From NCBI RefSeq assembly GCF_003864255.1, contig NZ_QWEZ01000001.1, forward strand, positions 1,488,001 through 1,552,000: DNA of 64,000 nt, in the 5' to 3' direction. Positions 17,539 to 28,258 of the stretch are shown in pieces. The DNA comes from Aestuariirhabdus litorea. GTDB lineage: Bacteria > Pseudomonadota > Gammaproteobacteria > Pseudomonadales > Aestuariirhabdaceae. How positions within the stretch are numbered: position 1 is the first letter of the stretch; each line of letters opens with the position of its first letter. The translations under genes were made by a program, and so were the position numbers. The notes beneath the pieces were generated by a model. It worked only from the letters and a program-made list of their open reading frames with translations, ran no database searches and was not told the origin of the DNA.

Positions 17539-17700
17539 AACAATCCCCTTACATTCGCTTGCAACCTGTTTCGGGTCGACCTGGATCCCGCGTACCGCGT
17601 TGGCACAGTCGGCCATCGGGCGTACTAAAGTTTGGCTGATAATACCACAGCGCTAACAGCCCCCGGCAGAGTTTTTGTAGCGCTTTGTGATGCAGTGTAT

Positions 17701-20700
17701 TCAGGGCTGCGGCAACTCCAGCCAGAGTTTGCGGAGCCGTTTGGCCGACACCGGATGGAGTGTTTTGAGGGGCTGGGCAAAAAGTGACACCCGATATTCC
17801 TCCAACATCCAGCGATAGTCGACCAGCTCCGGCACCAGTAGATGCCGGGCCTCGTACTGCTCCCTACGCTGTTCAAACTGGTCCCATAGGCTCGCCAGCT
17901 CTTCGGTACTGGCGCGATCCCGATTGAGCGACGCCCCCATTTTGTCGAGCCGGTAGAGCATCGCATCCAGATAGCGGGGGTACTGCTGGACCCACTCCCA
18001 AGGAGTCTGGCACAAAAAGCCAGGGTAAATGAGGCGCTGCAACTGCTGCTTGATATCCGCCAGGGAGAGCGCGAGGTCCAGTGAAATCTTCCCCTTCAGC
18101 TGCTTTTGCACCTGATGGCTGCGCTTAAAAGCCTCAGCCAGCAGTTGATCGTACTGCTGGGCCACCTCCAGCAGCTCCCCACGCTTTTGCAGCAGGTGGT
18201 TAAAGTCATGCTCATTTCGGGGAGGCGGGGTATCAGTGAGAAAACAGTGACCGATGGCTGCCAGCCAGAGATCCTCCTGCAGCTCCTTCTTGGATACCAG
18301 GGTGACCCCTTGCAGGGCGCTCTGGTCGAAGCAGGCGAGGTAACGCTGACCCTCCTTGACCTGCCTCGCCAGTGCCAGCATCAAAAGCCGGCGCACCCCT
18401 TGCCAGGACTGCGACTGCGCCAGCGCCTCATTGGGGGCAACCCGGATAGCGACACTGTCACCCTCATCGACCAGCGCGGGCCAGGCCTTAAGGGTGACGC
18501 CTGCCTGCTGGCGGGCGATCTCCCTTGGCAGGTCGCCAAAGTCCCAGCGTTTGAGGCCATCGCGCTCGATCCCCCCCTCCTCGCTTTGGCTGATGCTTTC
18601 CTGGGCCCGCTGCCCAAAACGTTGCTGCAGATCGAGCAGGTCACGCCCCTGCCCCAACACAGTCTCCTCATCGTGAACCCGAATATTAAACCGGTGGTGT
18701 CGATCGAGCGCCACCCCGTCCCAGTCCTCAGGCGATAGCCGAACCCCGCTCATTTTGGCCAGCCGTTCTGCCATCGCCTCGGTCAAGGGTTTATCGTCGA
18801 CCACAAGCGAAGCCATCAGTGCATCCACGTAGTCGGGTACCGGCACAAAATTCTTCCGCAGCTGCTTGGGCAGCGCTCGAATCAGGGCGGTAATCTTCTC
18901 CCGCAGCATCCCCGGAACCAACCATTCCAGGCGGAAACGGGGCAGCCTCGGCAACAGTCCCACCGGCACCTCAAGGGTAACACCATCATCTTCCTCGCCC
19001 GGCGCAAAGTGGTAGGCGAGCGGCAGCTTCATCCCATCCAGCTCAATAAAGTCGGGGTACTGGGCTTCGGTCACCTGAGCCGCATCGTGCTGCATCAGGT
19101 ACTCCCGGGTAAGGTAGAGCGCCTGTGGGTGGTCGCGCTCCAGCGCCTTGCGCCAGCGCTCAAAACTCACCGCATCGCAGATTTCGGCGGGGATGCGCTC
19201 CTCATAGAAGGCGAACAGCGTTTCCTCGTCCACCAGAATGTCCCGGCGGCGCGACTTGGCCTCCAGCTGGTCGATCTCCTGCAGCAAGCCCCGATTATGG
19301 TCAAAAAAACCGGCGCGGGTACTGAACAACCCCTCCACCAGGGCGCTTCGTATAAAGATCTCACGCGCCACCACCGGATCCACCTTGCTGTAATCGATTC
19401 GGCGGCGAGGAACAATCACAAGGCCATAGAGCAACACCTGCTCAAAGCCCATCACCTGCCCACGTTTTTTCTGCCAATGGGGCTCAAAGTAGTTGCGTTT
19501 AAGCAGGTGACCGGCCAAAGGCTCCAGCCACTCCGGCTCCAAGGCGGCATTGGTACGCCCATAGAGGCGAGAGGTTTCAACCAGCTCCGCGCAGAGCACC
19601 CACTTGGGGCGTTTTTTAAACAGCGCAGAGCCCGGAAACAGATGAAACCTTCGGTTGCGAGCCCCCAAATAATCGGATTCTTCGGTGCGCATCCCCACAT
19701 GGCTGAGAAGCCCCGCCAACAGGGCCATATGAACCGCTCGGTAGCTGGCCGGCTCATCCCCGGCCCTGAGCCTAAAGCCCAGCTCCCGAACAGAGAGCAG
19801 CAGCTGACGGTGAAGATCCCGCCACTCCCGCATACGCTGGTAGTTCAATAGCCGACGGCTGCAGTATTTGCGCAACTGCCCCTGGCTCAGGGTCTGGCGC
19901 TGCTCCTCATAATGGCTCCACAAATTAAGGAAACCGAGGAAGTCCGACTCCTCGTGCCGATATTCGCGGTGCAGCTGATCGGCTAGCTGCTGCTTATCAG
20001 CGGGGCGCTCGCGGGGATCCTGCACACTGAGGGCCGCGGCGATCACCAACACCTCGTTCAACGATTGCTGACGCGCTGCCTCCACAATCATGCGTGCAAT
20101 GCGCGGATCCACAGGCAATTGGCTCAGCTGTCTGCCCAGCTCGGTGATGCGCCGTTGAGGCGTCACCGCTCCCAACTCCAGCAGGAGGTTAAAACCATCC
20201 TTGATAAAGCGGCTATCGGGTGGATCGACGAAGGGGAAAGCCTCAATATCCCCCAGCCCCAGTTTCAACATCTGCAGGATCACCGACGCCAGGTTGGTCC
20301 TGAGAATCTCCGGATCAGTGAACTCCGGGCGGGCCAGAAAATCCTCCTCGTCGTAGAGGCGATAACAGACCCCCGAACGGACACGCCCGCAACGCCCTTT
20401 GCGCTGGTTGGCGCTGGCCTGGGAGATCGCCTCGATCGGCAGGCGCTGCACCTTGGAGCGATAACTGTAGCGACTGATACGGGCGTAGCCCGAATCGATC
20501 ACATAGACGATACCCGGCACCGTCAGCGAGGTTTCCGCCACGTTGGTGGCGAGAATGACTCGCCTCCCCTTGTGAGGCTGAAAAATCCGCGCCTGCTCGG
20601 CCACACTCAGGCGCGCGTAAAGAGGGACCACCTCGGTATGACGTAGCTCAAGGTGACGCAGTGACTTTGCCGTGTCGCGGATCTCGCGTTCACCACTGAG

Positions 20701-21594
20701 AAACACCAGCACATCACCGGGAGCGGAACCCTGGCTTCGCTCCTCGCGCTCAATCTCTTCCAATACCGCGCTGATGCCCTGCTGCAGGTCCAGATCCTGG
20801 TCCCCCTCTCCGCCATCGATGAGGGGACGGTAACGGGTTTCAACCGGGAAGGTCCGGCCCGAAACCTCAATGATCGGTGCCCGGTTGAAGTGGCGGGAGA
20901 AACGCTCGACGTCGATGGTGGCCGAGGTAATAATCAACTTCAGGTCCGGACGCTTGGGCAGCAGCGTGCTCAGGTAGCCCAACAAAAAGTCGATATTGAG
21001 GCTGCGTTCATGGGCCTCATCGATAATCAGCGTATCGTAGCGGTTGAGGTAGCGGTCGTTCTGGATCTCCGCCAACAGGATCCCGTCCGTCATCAGCTTG
21101 ATGTGGCTACCGTCGCTGACCTGGTCGTTAAACCGCACCTGATAGCCCACCGCCCCTCCCAACTCCGAACCCAGCTCCTCAGCGATTCGACCGGCCACCG
21201 AGCGCGCGGCGATGCGGCGGGGCTGGGTATGCCCGATGAGGCCATGTACCCCGCGCCCCAACGCCAGGCAGATTTTGGGTAACTGGGTGGTTTTGCCCGA
21301 CCCGGTTTCTCCGGCCACCACCACGACCTGATGGTCACGAATAGCCTCGGCGATCTCCTCCCAGCGCTGGCTAACCGGTAACGAGAGGTCAAAACGGGGG
21401 GTTGGCAGGCTCGTCTGGCGCGCACCCGCCAACGCCAGCGAACGTTCGAGGCGCCGATGCCAGCTATCGGGCAGCGCCCGCTTCTCACGCCGGCACTGGT
21501 GCAATTGGCGTCGCAAGGGGTGGCGATCCGCCAGCATCGCCCCATCGACCATCCGTTGCAGCTCTGCCGCTGTTCTATTCACACTCTGTCCCAT
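17701..21594 (-). CDS. hrpA: ATP-dependent RNA helicase HrpA
   Basis: 1297 residues, the usual HrpA length. DEAH-box helicase with Walker A GETGSGKTTQ (K101), DEAH (about 193), SAT, the motif VI segment KGRCGR, then OB-fold and the long DUF3418 C-terminal domain. HrpA resolves stalled, collided ribosomes in E. coli. The annotated ATG directly follows the T-run of the upstream fadD terminator and has no ribosome site; an in-frame GTG at codon 5 (VNRTAAE) or ATG at codon 15 might be the real start. So it either starts poorly or has a promoter inside the fadD 3' end. Confidence 0.93.
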   Translation of the reverse strand: MGQSVNRTAAELQRMVDGAMLADRHPLRRQLHQCRREKRALPDSWHRRLERSLALAGARQTSLPTPRFDLSLPVSQRWEEIAEAIRDHQVVVVAGETGSGKTTQLPKICLALGRGVHGLIGHTQPRRIAARSVAGRIAEELGSELGGAVGYQVRFNDQVSDGSHIKLMTDGILLAEIQNDRYLNRYDTLIIDEAHERSLNIDFLLGYLSTLLPKRPDLKLIITSATIDVERFSRHFNRAPIIEVSGRTFPVETRYRPLIDGGEGDQDLDLQQGISAVLEEIEREERSQGSAPGDVLVFLSGEREIRDTAKSLRHLELRHTEVVPLYARLSVAEQARIFQPHKGRRVILATNVAETSLTVPGIVYVIDSGYARISRYSYRSKVQRLPIEAISQASANQRKGRCGRVRSGVCYRLYDEEDFLARPEFTDPEILRTNLASVILQMLKLGLGDIEAFPFVDPPDSRFIKDGFNLLLELGAVTPQRRITELGRQLSQLPVDPRIARMIVEAARQQSLNEVLVIAAALSVQDPRERPADKQQLADQLHREYRHEESDFLGFLNLWSHYEEQRQTLSQGQLRKYCSRRLLNYQRMREWRDLHRQLLLSVRELGFRLRAGDEPASYRAVHMALLAGLLSHVGMRTEESDYLGARNRRFHLFPGSALFKKRPKWVLCAELVETSRLYGRTNAALEPEWLEPLAGHLLKRNYFEPHWQKKRGQVMGFEQVLLYGLVIVPRRRIDYSKVDPVVAREIFIRSALVEGLFSTRAGFFDHNRGLLQEIDQLEAKSRRRDILVDEETLFAFYEERIPAEICDAVSFERWRKALERDHPQALYLTREYLMQHDAAQVTEAQYPDFIELDGMKLPLAYHFAPGEEDDGVTLEVPVGLLPRLPRFRLEWLVPGMLREKITALIRALPKQLRKNFVPVPDYVDALMASLVVDDKPLTEAMAERLAKMSGVRLSPEDWDGVALDRHHRFNIRVHDEETVLGQGRDLLDLQQRFGQRAQESISQSEEGGIERDGLKRWDFGDLPREIARQQAGVTLKAWPALVDEGDSVAIRVAPNEALAQSQSWQGVRRLLMLALARQVKEGQRYLACFDQSALQGVTLVSKKELQEDLWLAAIGHCFLTDTPPPRNEHDFNHLLQKRGELLEVAQQYDQLLAEAFKRSHQVQKQLKGKISLDLALSLADIKQQLQRLIYPGFLCQTPWEWVQQYPRYLDAMLYRLDKMGASLNRDRASTEELASLWDQFEQRREQYEARHLLVPELVDYRWMLEEYRVSLFAQPLKTLHPVSAKRLRKLWLELPQP

Positions 21595-21622
21595 AAAAAA
21601 ACGCCCCGCTCAATGGCGGGGC
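21595..21622 (-). terminator. Rho-independent terminator of fadD
   Basis: Read on the minus strand, GCCCCGC and GCGGGGC pair around a 6-base loop and are followed by a 7-T run (21601-21595). The T-run touches the hrpA start codon at 21594. Confidence 0.8.
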
Positions 21623-21667
21623 ATTCTATCAAAAGCCGGACCGGCGGGTTAACCGAAGTCGCGGGAT

Positions 21668-23353
21668 TTAGCTTGCGGACTTCATTTTGCCCAACTCCTC
21701 GTCCCGCAACTCACGGCGCAGGATCTTGCCCACGTTGGTGGTGGGCAGCTCGTTGCGAAACTCCACCATCCGGGGCACCTTATAGCCGGTCACGTTTTCG
21801 CGGAAGTAGGCAATCACCTCCTCCTTGCTCAGATTCGGGTTGCTCGATACCGCGAAGACCTTGATCGCCTCACCGGTCTTGTCATCGGGCACTCCAATCG
21901 CTGCACACTGGACAACATCCGGGTGTTTGGCCAGCACATCCTCAAGCTCGTTGGGGTAGACGTTGAAACCAGACACCACAATCATATCCTTCTTGCGGTC
22001 GACGATCTTGACGTAACCATCCTCCTGGATGGTGGCGATGTCTCCGGTCTTTAGCCAGCCGTCGGAGGTGATGGTTTCAGCAGTGGCTTCGGGACGCTGC
22101 CAGTAGCCCTTCATCACCTGAGGGCCACGAACGCACAACTCGCCGACACCGCCAATGGCGACATCATTACCCTCGTCGTCGATCAACTTGAGATCAGTGG
22201 AGGGAACCGGAATACCGATGGTGCCCACCTGATTGGCCCCCTGGGGGTTGATGGTGGCGATCGGAGAGGTTTCGGTCATGCCGAAGCCTTCGAAAATCTC
22301 ACACCCGGTCACCTTGTGCCAGGTGTCGGCGGTTGCCAGCTGCAGCGCCATGCCGCCCGAAAAAGTCGCCTTGAGGCCAGAAAAGTCGAGCTGGCGGAAG
22401 TTGGGGTTGTTGCACAGACCAACAAACAGCGTGTTAAGGCCGACAAAGATGTTAAAGCGATAACGCCCCAACTCCTTGATAAAACCGGGCAGGTCACGGG
22501 GGTTGGTGATTAGGAGGTTATGCCCCCCGATAATCATCATCACCATGCAGTGGAAGGTGAAGGCGTAGATGTGATAGAGCGGCAACGGCGCCACTGCCAG
22601 TTCGCCTTCGCCCAGGTTGGCTCCCATCAGGGCCTTGGCCTGCATCATATTGGATACGATATTGCGGTGAGTCAGCATCGCCCCCTTGGCGACCCCGGTG
22701 GTACCACCGGTGTACTGCAGTACGGCCACATCATCAAAACCGACCGACACAGGGCTGAAATGGGCCTCACTACCCAACTTCATCACTTTGGTAAAGGGGA
22801 CCGACTGGGGCAGCGAATAGGGGGGCACCATCTTCTTGACCCGCTTCACCACCGTATTAACCAACAGGCGCTTGAGGGGGGACTGCATATCACCCACCTC
22901 AGTGACGATCACATGCTTGATGCTGGTCTTGGGAATCACCTCTTCTGCCAGGGCGGCCATATTGGCCAGCACCACCAGCGCCTTGGCGCCAGAGTCATTG
23001 AACTGGTGCTCCATTTCACGGGCAGTGTAGAGAGGGTTGGTGTTGACCACCACCATGCCCGCCCGCATCGCACCAAACACCGCAATCGGGAACTGGATCA
23101 GGTTGGGCATCTGTACCGCGATGCGGTCGCCCGGCTTGAGATCAGTGTGGTTTTGCAGGTAAGCGGCAAAATGCCCGCTCAATGTGTAGAGCTCCTCGTA
23201 GCTGATGGTTTTACCCATATTACTGAAAGCAGGCTGGCTGGCGAACTTGCGGCAAGATTCGTCCAACACATCCAGAATGGAACCATAGGGATCCGTACTG
23301 ATCTCAGGGGACACCCCGGCGGGGTACTTATCCGCCCAGAAGTTTTCACTCAT
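21668..23353 (-). CDS. fadD: long-chain fatty acid-CoA ligase FadD
   Basis: 561 residues from ATG 23353, which has a GAGGAG ribosome site and the family start MSENFWADKYP; the frame upstream to 23506 is not expected to be translated. Activates fatty acids with ATP and CoA at the inner membrane, the entry step of beta-oxidation. The ANL-superfamily AMP-binding P-loop is YTGGTTGVAKGAML (about 213-226) and the C-terminal hinge and A10 region reads WLKTGDIATIQEDGYVKIVDRKKD. Divergent from the lipase and MaoC genes, a fatty-acid-use block. Confidence 0.93.
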   Translation of the reverse strand: MSENFWADKYPAGVSPEISTDPYGSILDVLDESCRKFASQPAFSNMGKTISYEELYTLSGHFAAYLQNHTDLKPGDRIAVQMPNLIQFPIAVFGAMRAGMVVVNTNPLYTAREMEHQFNDSGAKALVVLANMAALAEEVIPKTSIKHVIVTEVGDMQSPLKRLLVNTVVKRVKKMVPPYSLPQSVPFTKVMKLGSEAHFSPVSVGFDDVAVLQYTGGTTGVAKGAMLTHRNIVSNMMQAKALMGANLGEGELAVAPLPLYHIYAFTFHCMVMMIIGGHNLLITNPRDLPGFIKELGRYRFNIFVGLNTLFVGLCNNPNFRQLDFSGLKATFSGGMALQLATADTWHKVTGCEIFEGFGMTETSPIATINPQGANQVGTIGIPVPSTDLKLIDDEGNDVAIGGVGELCVRGPQVMKGYWQRPEATAETITSDGWLKTGDIATIQEDGYVKIVDRKKDMIVVSGFNVYPNELEDVLAKHPDVVQCAAIGVPDDKTGEAIKVFAVSSNPNLSKEEVIAYFRENVTGYKVPRMVEFRNELPTTNVGKILRRELRDEELGKMKSAS

Positions 23354-23633
23354 ATCTGCTCTCCTCACCAACTCGATCATTATTGTTGTCGCGCTCTGTT
23401 GCAGGGCCGCCCTGCGCTGCTTTCCGCTAATAGCAGTCGCGTTTGCGAGCGTACGTCCGACATCGGCACTGAATATTCCGGCACGGAGATTACCAGCTTT
23501 CCCCACCGGCTAATAGTCCAAACTCCCATAAAAAACAGGCAAACTTCCTGAAAATCGCCCATTACAGGCAACGACTTGAGTGCGCTGGCATAACGCGCAA
23601 TTATACCCCTTCAAGCCGTTAACAGGAGCCTCT

Positions 23634-24560
23634 ATGAGCTGGCACCCCCTACAACTGGAGAGCGAATCCTCCCATCCTATCCCGCTTTACCGCTGGGATA
23701 GACCCAGCTCCGCCCGGGCGGTGGTCCACATTACCCACGGCATGGCGGAGCACAGCCAGCGCTACGGGGCGCTGGCAAAGCAGCTACAGGCGGAGGGCTA
23801 TCAAGTGGTGGCCCATGATCACCGCGGTCATGGCACCTGCGCCTCCCCTCACCAGGGCCATTTTGCAGATGACCAGGGATGGTCCCTGGTGTGCGAAGAC
23901 CTGCGCCGGGTTCATCGCTGGGTAGCGCAGGAGTTCTGCGGTTTGCCCCTGTACCTGCTGGGCCACAGCATGGGCTCCTACATCAGCCTCGGTTACCTGA
24001 TGCGCGACCCCGAACCTCTGGCGGGGGTCATACTGTCCGGCTCCAACTATGGATCGCCCACCCTCTATCGCATCGCTCGCGGGGTCGCACGGATCGAGCG
24101 CTGGCGCCTGGGGGCTCGCACTCCCAGCCTGCTGATGGACCGGCTCGGTTTCGGTAGTTTTAACCGCGCTTTCAAGCCCAACCGAACACCCTTCGACTGG
24201 TTATCTCGCGACCCCGAGCAGGTGGACCGCTACCTCGCCGACCCGCTCTGTGGTTTCCCCTGCAGCAGCCAGCTGTGGATCGACCTGCTGGGGGGGCTAC
24301 TGGAGATCTCAAGCCCCATGCGGTTAACGCAGGTACCCAACCTGCCGCTGCACATCATCGGCGGCGAAGAGGACCCGGTCAGCGCCCCGCGAGGTCTGCA
24401 CGATCTCTACCGGGCCCTCAAACAACCACCCCGTGAGCAGGTATCCATCAAGCTTTACCCGGGAGCGCGTCACGAACTCTTCAATGAAATCAACCGCGAC
24501 GAAGTGGTCAGCGAGCTGCTTGATTGGCTATCATCCACTCCCACTCTCTCTGCTAGCTAA
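23634..24560 (+). CDS. alpha/beta hydrolase, monoacylglycerol lipase / lysophospholipase type
   Basis: 308 residues from ATG 23634 (AGGAG 8 bp upstream), chosen over the longer frame from 23580. Serine hydrolase with an oxyanion motif ITHGMAEHSQRY (33-44), nucleophile S112 in LLGHSMGSYIS, the acid in GGEEDPVS and the catalytic His in GARHELFNE. This is the Hydrolase_4/MAGL family that splits monoacylglycerols or lysophospholipids. No signal peptide, so probably cytosolic or peripheral. Divergent from fadD and followed 22 bp later by a MaoC hydratase, so its product fatty acid can go straight to activation and oxidation. Confidence 0.86.
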   Translation: MSWHPLQLESESSHPIPLYRWDRPSSARAVVHITHGMAEHSQRYGALAKQLQAEGYQVVAHDHRGHGTCASPHQGHFADDQGWSLVCEDLRRVHRWVAQEFCGLPLYLLGHSMGSYISLGYLMRDPEPLAGVILSGSNYGSPTLYRIARGVARIERWRLGARTPSLLMDRLGFGSFNRAFKPNRTPFDWLSRDPEQVDRYLADPLCGFPCSSQLWIDLLGGLLEISSPMRLTQVPNLPLHIIGGEEDPVSAPRGLHDLYRALKQPPREQVSIKLYPGARHELFNEINRDEVVSELLDWLSSTPTLSAS

Positions 24561-24582
24561 GCCTTTCCAAGGAGCCCCCATT

Positions 24583-25056
24583 GTGAGCAAACTGACCAAC
24601 TACACCTTCGACGAACTCGCGATCGGAGACACCGCCACCTTCACCCGCACTCTCGAAGAGAAAGACCTGATTCTGTTCGCAGCAGTATCGGGGGATATCA
24701 ACCCGTTACACCTGGATCCGGAGTTCGCCAGCACCACCCCGTTCAAGGAGCGAATTGCCCACGGAGCCTGGTCCGGCTCACTGATCTCGGCAGCCCTGGC
24801 CAACGTCATGCCAGGCCCGGGAACCGTCTACCTTGGGCAAAGCCTCAAGTTTCAACGCCCGGTCAAGTTGGGTGATACCCTTACCGTCCAACTGGAGGTC
24901 AAGGAGAAGCAAGAGAGGCGCAACCAGGTGACGTTTATCACCCAGGTGGTCAATCAGGAGGGGAAAACCGTGGTCAGCGGCGAGGCCGAGGTGATGGCCC
25001 CCAAGGAGAAGATGACCCTGGAAGCCCCCGCCTTGCCGCCAATCAGGATCGGCTGA
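24583..25056 (+). CDS. MaoC-family (R)-specific enoyl-CoA hydratase
   Basis: 157 residues from GTG 24583 (AAGGAG upstream). Hot-dog fold MaoC/PhaJ-type hydratase: the catalytic dyad D38 and H43 lies in FAAVSGDINPLHLDPEFA, followed by IAHGAWSGSLISAALA. It interconverts trans-2-enoyl-CoA and (R)-3-hydroxyacyl-CoA, linking beta-oxidation to hydroxyacyl (for example PHA) pools. Co-transcribed with the lipase gene. No PHA synthase is seen in the window. Confidence 0.87.
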   Translation: MSKLTNYTFDELAIGDTATFTRTLEEKDLILFAAVSGDINPLHLDPEFASTTPFKERIAHGAWSGSLISAALANVMPGPGTVYLGQSLKFQRPVKLGDTLTVQLEVKEKQERRNQVTFITQVVNQEGKTVVSGEAEVMAPKEKMTLEAPALPPIRIG

Positions 25057-25090
25057 GCGCGCCCGCCACGCAGGCGCACTGAATGCCCGG

Positions 25091-25594
25091 TCAGGCGCCG
25101 GGCATCTCCAGCGGCTCCGGGGAGATCACAATACCGTTGTTGTCCGAGTAGAGGTAATCCCCCGGGCAGAAGGTCAGTCCCGCAAAGGTCACGGGAATAT
25201 CCAGATCCCCAATATCCCGCTTATCGGTTTTCATCGGGTGGACCCCCAGGGCCTTGACCCCGATATCGGTCTGCGCGATCACATCCACATCGCGAATACA
25301 GCCGTACATTACAATACCCTGCCAGCCGTTGCTGGCGGCCTTTTCGGCCAGCATATCGCCGAGGCAGGCGCGACGCATCGAACCACCGGCATCCACGACC
25401 ATCACCTTGCCGTGTCCGTCCTGCTCGACCAGCTGCTTGACCTTGGAGTTATCCTCGAAGCACTTGACGGTGACGATTTGTCCGCCAAAGGAGCGCTTGC
25501 CGCCATAGTTGTTAAAAATCGGGTCAGCCACTTCGACCAGCTCCGGGTATTCATCACACAAATCGGGGGTTACGTACTCCACCTTAGTCTCCAA
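25091..25594 (-). CDS. rraA: RraA-family protein (RNase E regulator / HMG aldolase-like)
   Basis: 167 residues. RraA fold: [17 protein letters not shown] at the N-terminus, the [17 protein letters not shown] segment and [12 protein letters not shown], ending with the [16 protein letters not shown] motif. RraA inhibits RNase E in E. coli; related proteins are 4-hydroxy-4-methyl-2-oxoglutarate aldolases. The GDML and Arg-Asp motifs are shared by both groups, so the activity is not certain. It lies downstream of ppsA on the same strand, separated by hairpins. Confidence 0.85.
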   Translation of the reverse strand: METKVEYVTPDLCDEYPELVEVADPIFNNYGGKRSFGGQIVTVKCFEDNSKVKQLVEQDGHGKVMVVDAGGSMRRACLGDMLAEKAASNGWQGIVMYGCIRDVDVIAQTDIGVKALGVHPMKTDKRDIGDLDIPVTFAGLTFCPGDYLYSDNNGIVISPEPLEMPGA

Positions 25595-25602
25595 AGGGTA
25601 TT

Positions 25603-25625
25603 TAAAAGCGGGGGTAAAGCCCCCC
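25603..25625 (-). terminator. hairpin between ppsA and rraA
   Basis: GGGGG and CCCCC pair around a 5-base loop, followed on the minus strand by CTTTTAAATA. A second, stronger stem (GGGGCC/GGCCCC, 25644-25666) lies closer to the ppsA stop. Together they may separate ppsA from rraA, or reduce read-through. Confidence 0.5.
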
Positions 25626-25676
25626 GGGTGAATGTATCGAAGCGGGGCCCGCCAACGGCAGGCCCCACCACCAGCA

Positions 25677-28049
25677 TCAGGAGAGTTCCTTATCCGCCAG
25701 GTAGAACCAGGTTTCCATAACCGAATCCGGGTTCAGGGAAACGGTATCGATCCCCTGCTCCATCAACCACTTTGCCAGGTCGGGGTGATCAGAGGGACCC
25801 TGGCCGCAGATACCGATGTATTTCCCGGCTTTCCTGCACGCCGCAATGGCGTTGGCCAGCAGCACCTTAACCGCTTCGTTACGCTCGTCGAAGAGATGGG
25901 CAATGATGCCCGAGTCGCGATCAAGCCCGAGGGTCAGCTGGGTCATATCGTTGGACCCTATGGAAAAACCGTCGAAGTACTCCAGGAACTGCTCCGCCAG
26001 CAAGGCGTTGGCCGGCAGCTCACACATCATAATCAGCCGCAGCCCATTTTCTCCCCGCTTGAGCCCTTGCGTCTCCAACAACTCAACTACCCGCTTCGCC
26101 TCACCCACGGTGCGCACAAAGGGCACCATCAGCTCGACGTTGGTCAGCCCCATCTCATCCCGGACCCGTTTCATCGCTTTGCACTCAAGGGCAAAGCAGT
26201 CCCGGAAGCTGTCCGAGATATAACGGGACGCCCCCCTGAAACCCAGCATGGGGTTCTCCTCCTCGGGCTCATACAGGCGCCCCCCGATGAGGTTGGCATA
26301 CTCGTTGGATTTGAAATCAGACAGGCGAACAATCACTTTCTTGGGTGCGAAAGCCGCCGCGATGGTGGAGACCCCTTCAACCAGCTTCTCAATATAGAAC
26401 TCCACGGGACCGGGATAGCCGGCAATGCGGTCGTCGACATTGGCCTTGATGTCCGCCGGTAGTGAGTCATAGTTCAGCAGTGCCTTCGGGTGAACGCCGA
26501 TCATGCGGTTAATAATAAACTCCAGGCGGGCCAGGCCGACCCCTTCGTTAGGAATGGCCTGGAAGTCGAACGCCCGGTCGGGATTACCCACATTCATCAT
26601 AATCTTGAAGGGCAGCTCGGGCATGGAATCGACGCTGTTTTTGCGCAGCTCAAACTCCAGGGCACCCTCATAGATCAAGCCGGTATCCCCCTCGGCACAG
26701 GAGACGGTCACCTGCTGATCATTCTGCAGTCGGGAGGTGGCGTCGCCACAACCCACCACCGCGGGAATCCCCAGTTCACGGGCAATAATGGCGGCGTGAC
26801 AGGTGCGCCCACCACGGTCGGTAACGATAGCGGAGGCGCGCTTCATGATCGGCTCCCAGTCGGGATCCGTCATATCGGTCACCAGGACATCACCCGGCTG
26901 GACCCGGTCCATCTCACTGAGGTCATAGATCACCTTGACCGGCCCACTGCCGATACGCTGGCCTATACTGCGCCCTTCAACCAGCACCGTGCCCCGCTCC
27001 CGCAGCAGGTAGCGCTCCATGGTCGCTGCATGGGCGCGACTCTTAACCGTTTCAGGACGGGCCTGCACGATGTAGAGTTTTCCGTCGTCACCATCACGGG
27101 CCCACTCCACATCCATGGGGCGTCCATAGTGGCGCTCTATGATCAACGCCTGGCGGGCCAGCTCCTCCACCTCCGCATCGCTGATACAAAAGCGCATACG
27201 GTCACTCTCGGGAACATCGACGGTATCGACCGAGCGGCCTACGCTGGCCTGCTCGCCGTAGACCATTTTGATCGCCTTGCTGCCCAGATTACGGCGCAGG
27301 ATGGCCGGTCGGTTGGCCTCCAGCGTCGGTTTATGGACATAGAACTCATCGGGATTCACCGCTCCCTGCACCACAGTCTCACCCAACCCGTAGGCCGCTG
27401 TAATAAAGACCACATCGCGGAAACCCGACTCAGTGTCGAGGGTAAAGAGCACGCCAGAGGCGCCGGTTTCACTGCGCACCATACGCTGGATGCCGGCGGA
27501 GAGGGCAACCAGTCGATGATCGAACCCCTGGTGTACCCGATAGGCTATAGCGCGATCATTGAAGAGGGAGGCAAACACCTCCTTCACCGCATGGATTACA
27601 TTCTCCAGCCCGCGGATATTGAGAAAGGTTTCCTGCTGGCCCGCAAAGGAGGCATCCGGCAGGTCTTCAGCCGTCGCTGAGGAGCGCACGGCCACGGCGA
27701 GGTTACTATTACCCTGTTGCAGGGCTGCAAAGGCCTCCTCGATCGCTTGTTCCAGCTCGGGCTGGAAGGGCTGATCCATGATCCAAGCGCGAATGGTCGA
27801 ACCGGCCACAGCCAGCGCATTCACATCGTCTACGTCCAGCTCATCCAGCAGCTCGTGGATACGCTGGTTAAGACCGCTTTCTTCAAGGAACTCCCGATAA
27901 GCGTCCGCCGTGGTGGCAAATCCCCCGGGGACACTAACCCCGGCGCCCGACAGATTGCTGATCATCTCACCAAGGGATGCGTTTTTCCCACCGACGACTT
28001 CAACGTCGCCCGCACCCAGTTCTTGTAGCGGTAATACATAATCGATCAA
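25677..28049 (-). CDS. ppsA: phosphoenolpyruvate synthase
   Basis: 790 residues from TTG 28049, preceded by GGAGG; this gives the family start ([11 protein letters not shown]) and near-exact E. coli length (792). The ATG-led frame to 28136 adds 29 residues without a ribosome site. Converts pyruvate and ATP to PEP, AMP and Pi for gluconeogenesis. Domains: N-terminal ATP-grasp ([12 protein letters not shown]), central swivelling domain with the phospho-His in [15 protein letters not shown] (about 415), C-terminal PEP-binding barrel ending [15 protein letters not shown]. Divergent from its regulator ppsR. Confidence 0.95.
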   Translation of the reverse strand: MIDYVLPLQELGAGDVEVVGGKNASLGEMISNLSGAGVSVPGGFATTADAYREFLEESGLNQRIHELLDELDVDDVNALAVAGSTIRAWIMDQPFQPELEQAIEEAFAALQQGNSNLAVAVRSSATAEDLPDASFAGQQETFLNIRGLENVIHAVKEVFASLFNDRAIAYRVHQGFDHRLVALSAGIQRMVRSETGASGVLFTLDTESGFRDVVFITAAYGLGETVVQGAVNPDEFYVHKPTLEANRPAILRRNLGSKAIKMVYGEQASVGRSVDTVDVPESDRMRFCISDAEVEELARQALIIERHYGRPMDVEWARDGDDGKLYIVQARPETVKSRAHAATMERYLLRERGTVLVEGRSIGQRIGSGPVKVIYDLSEMDRVQPGDVLVTDMTDPDWEPIMKRASAIVTDRGGRTCHAAIIARELGIPAVVGCGDATSRLQNDQQVTVSCAEGDTGLIYEGALEFELRKNSVDSMPELPFKIMMNVGNPDRAFDFQAIPNEGVGLARLEFIINRMIGVHPKALLNYDSLPADIKANVDDRIAGYPGPVEFYIEKLVEGVSTIAAAFAPKKVIVRLSDFKSNEYANLIGGRLYEPEEENPMLGFRGASRYISDSFRDCFALECKAMKRVRDEMGLTNVELMVPFVRTVGEAKRVVELLETQGLKRGENGLRLIMMCELPANALLAEQFLEYFDGFSIGSNDMTQLTLGLDRDSGIIAHLFDERNEAVKVLLANAIAACRKAGKYIGICGQGPSDHPDLAKWLMEQGIDTVSLNPDSVMETWFYLADKELS

Positions 28050-28258
28050 GGTGGAACCTCCGGTGATGCGCAGAAAATGTGGCCCACACCGATACTGCGG
28101 GTTGCTGGCCACTGCAGGCGCCTGAGTATACCTCAAGGGGAGGTAATTTCACCCTGCGGTTGATACCTACGTACAACTAGCGACCCCGGAATCCGGTCTT
28201 TGTACCGCAGGCGCTTTTTGCCTAAGATGGCGCTTTCGCTATAGGAGCCGGACCCTGT

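Noticed and set aside
22520-23551. 343-codon plus-strand ORF over fadD
   Set aside because: Antisense shadow of fadD with no domain; the protein is His/Gln-rich without family features.
26490-27680. 396-codon plus-strand ORF over ppsA
   Set aside because: Antisense to ppsA, no ribosome site and no recognisable motif.
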